5,124 nt of DNA, taken from assembly GCA_028717605.1 (NCBI GenBank), contig JAQUNM010000042.1, positions 1 through 5,124 on the forward strand, in the 5' to 3' direction. Positions 4,796 to 5,124 of this stretch are shown here, piece after piece. This DNA comes from Minisyncoccota bacterium. Lineage in GTDB: Bacteria; Patescibacteriota; Minisyncoccia; Minisyncoccales; GWA2-38-27. The stretch's first letter is position 1. Every line of letters begins with the position of its first letter. Below the pieces are notes generated by a model. The model was given only the letters and a program-made list of their open reading frames with translations. It did no database searches and was not told where the DNA came from. The translations under genes and the position numbers were made by a program.

Positions 4796-5124
4796 ATGAG
4801 TAAAAACTTAATAAAGGCTTTATTTATTCTAAGCTTCTTCAGTATTGGGATCCTATCTCCCTTAAAAATAAATAACTCATTTGTTCAACCTGATCTAGAA
4901 TCTATTGATCAGCTTTCTTTAGTTGAACAAAATAGTCTTAATCCTATTTTTGACATTTTTTTCCCTCAAAAAGAACCAGTAAAAAAGCTATACGTTATCT
5001 TAACTGCTTATTCTAGTTCTTATGATGAAACCTGGGGAGATCCTTTTATTACAGCTTCTGGACAAGAGGTAAGATATGGAATAGTCGCTAATAATTGCTT
5101 ACCCTTTGGTACTATAGTTGAATA
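4796..5124 (+). CDS. Exported 3D-domain cell-wall protein, 3' end outside window
   Basis: Start of a secreted protein; 109 residues are visible before the frame runs off the right edge. Residues 1-22 form a signal peptide or membrane anchor: lysines at 3 and 7, then a hydrophobic stretch ALFILSFFSIGILSP. A polar linker follows, then from about residue 66 the beginning of a 3D domain: LTAYSSS (69-75), D77 and D82, FITASG (84-89), GIVANN (95-100) and LPFGT (102-106). This double-psi beta-barrel domain occurs in MltA, YocH- and YuiC-type peptidoglycan-cleaving enzymes, so a muralytic role outside the membrane is likely; the remaining catalytic aspartates lie beyond the window. No Shine-Dalgarno is present; the ATG coincides with the predicted transcription start of a consensus promoter. 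Confidence 0.9.
   Translation, partial: MSKNLIKALFILSFFSIGILSPLKINNSFVQPDLESIDQLSLVEQNSLNPIFDIFFPQKEPVKKLYVILTAYSSSYDETWGDPFITASGQEVRYGIVANNCLPFGTIVE

Noticed and set aside
1..5124. CRISPR array, insertion sequence, phage or defence module
   Set aside because: There are no spaced repeat units, transposase, terminal inverted repeats, integrase or toxin-antitoxin-like pairs; the content is housekeeping genes and tRNAs.

Overview
The window is a compact, AT-rich bacterial segment (roughly one third G+C by eye, not computed). It carries a zinc-dependent FtsH protease, ribosomal protein L19, a pseudouridine synthase, a cation/Ca2+ exchanger, a secreted 3D-domain cell-wall protein, one unrecognised cysteine-containing small protein, and six bacterial-type tRNA genes. 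Tiny intergenic spaces, strong AT bias, short versions of housekeeping proteins and little Shine-Dalgarno use suggest a small-genome lineage such as a Patescibacteria/CPR member. That placement is inference; no 16S or marker tree is available here. The reading frames fit a standard bacterial code, with TAG, TGA and TAA all used as stops.

Layout: ftsH (5' end cut off by the window edge) runs to 1724, and its stop codon lies inside the first bases of tRNA-Ile(UAU). tRNA-Val(GAC) follows, then an RluA-family pseudouridine synthase whose stop overlaps the rplS start (ATGA). rplS ends one base before tRNA-Leu(GAG). A strong hairpin at 2962-2990 closes this rightward block and can also serve the convergent leftward gene at 2998-3321. 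A 191-bp divergent intergenic region then holds two identical 14-mers matching the 16S rRNA 3' tail (perfect Shine-Dalgarno sequences on the minus strand). The rightward second half holds a CaCA-family exchanger, a tRNA trio Val(UAC)-Phe(GAA)-Gly(GCC), and the start of a 3D-domain exported protein that runs off the right edge.

Functionally the left block is translation and protein quality control (tRNAs, rRNA/tRNA modification, L19, FtsH). The right block is envelope and ion handling plus more tRNAs. The most notable regulatory pattern is that three rightward genes (1903, 3513, 4796) have a sigma70-type -35/-10 pair with a 17-bp spacer whose predicted start site falls within about one base of the ATG, and none has a Shine-Dalgarno sequence. 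This suggests leaderless mRNAs. The clearest case is the fully consensus promoter TTGACA-N17-TATAAT before the 3D-domain gene. A second notable item is a tRNA-Ile with a UAU anticodon, unusual in bacteria, alongside heavy use of AUA codons. I see no CRISPR array, insertion sequence, phage module or defence system; most of the window is ordinary core genome.
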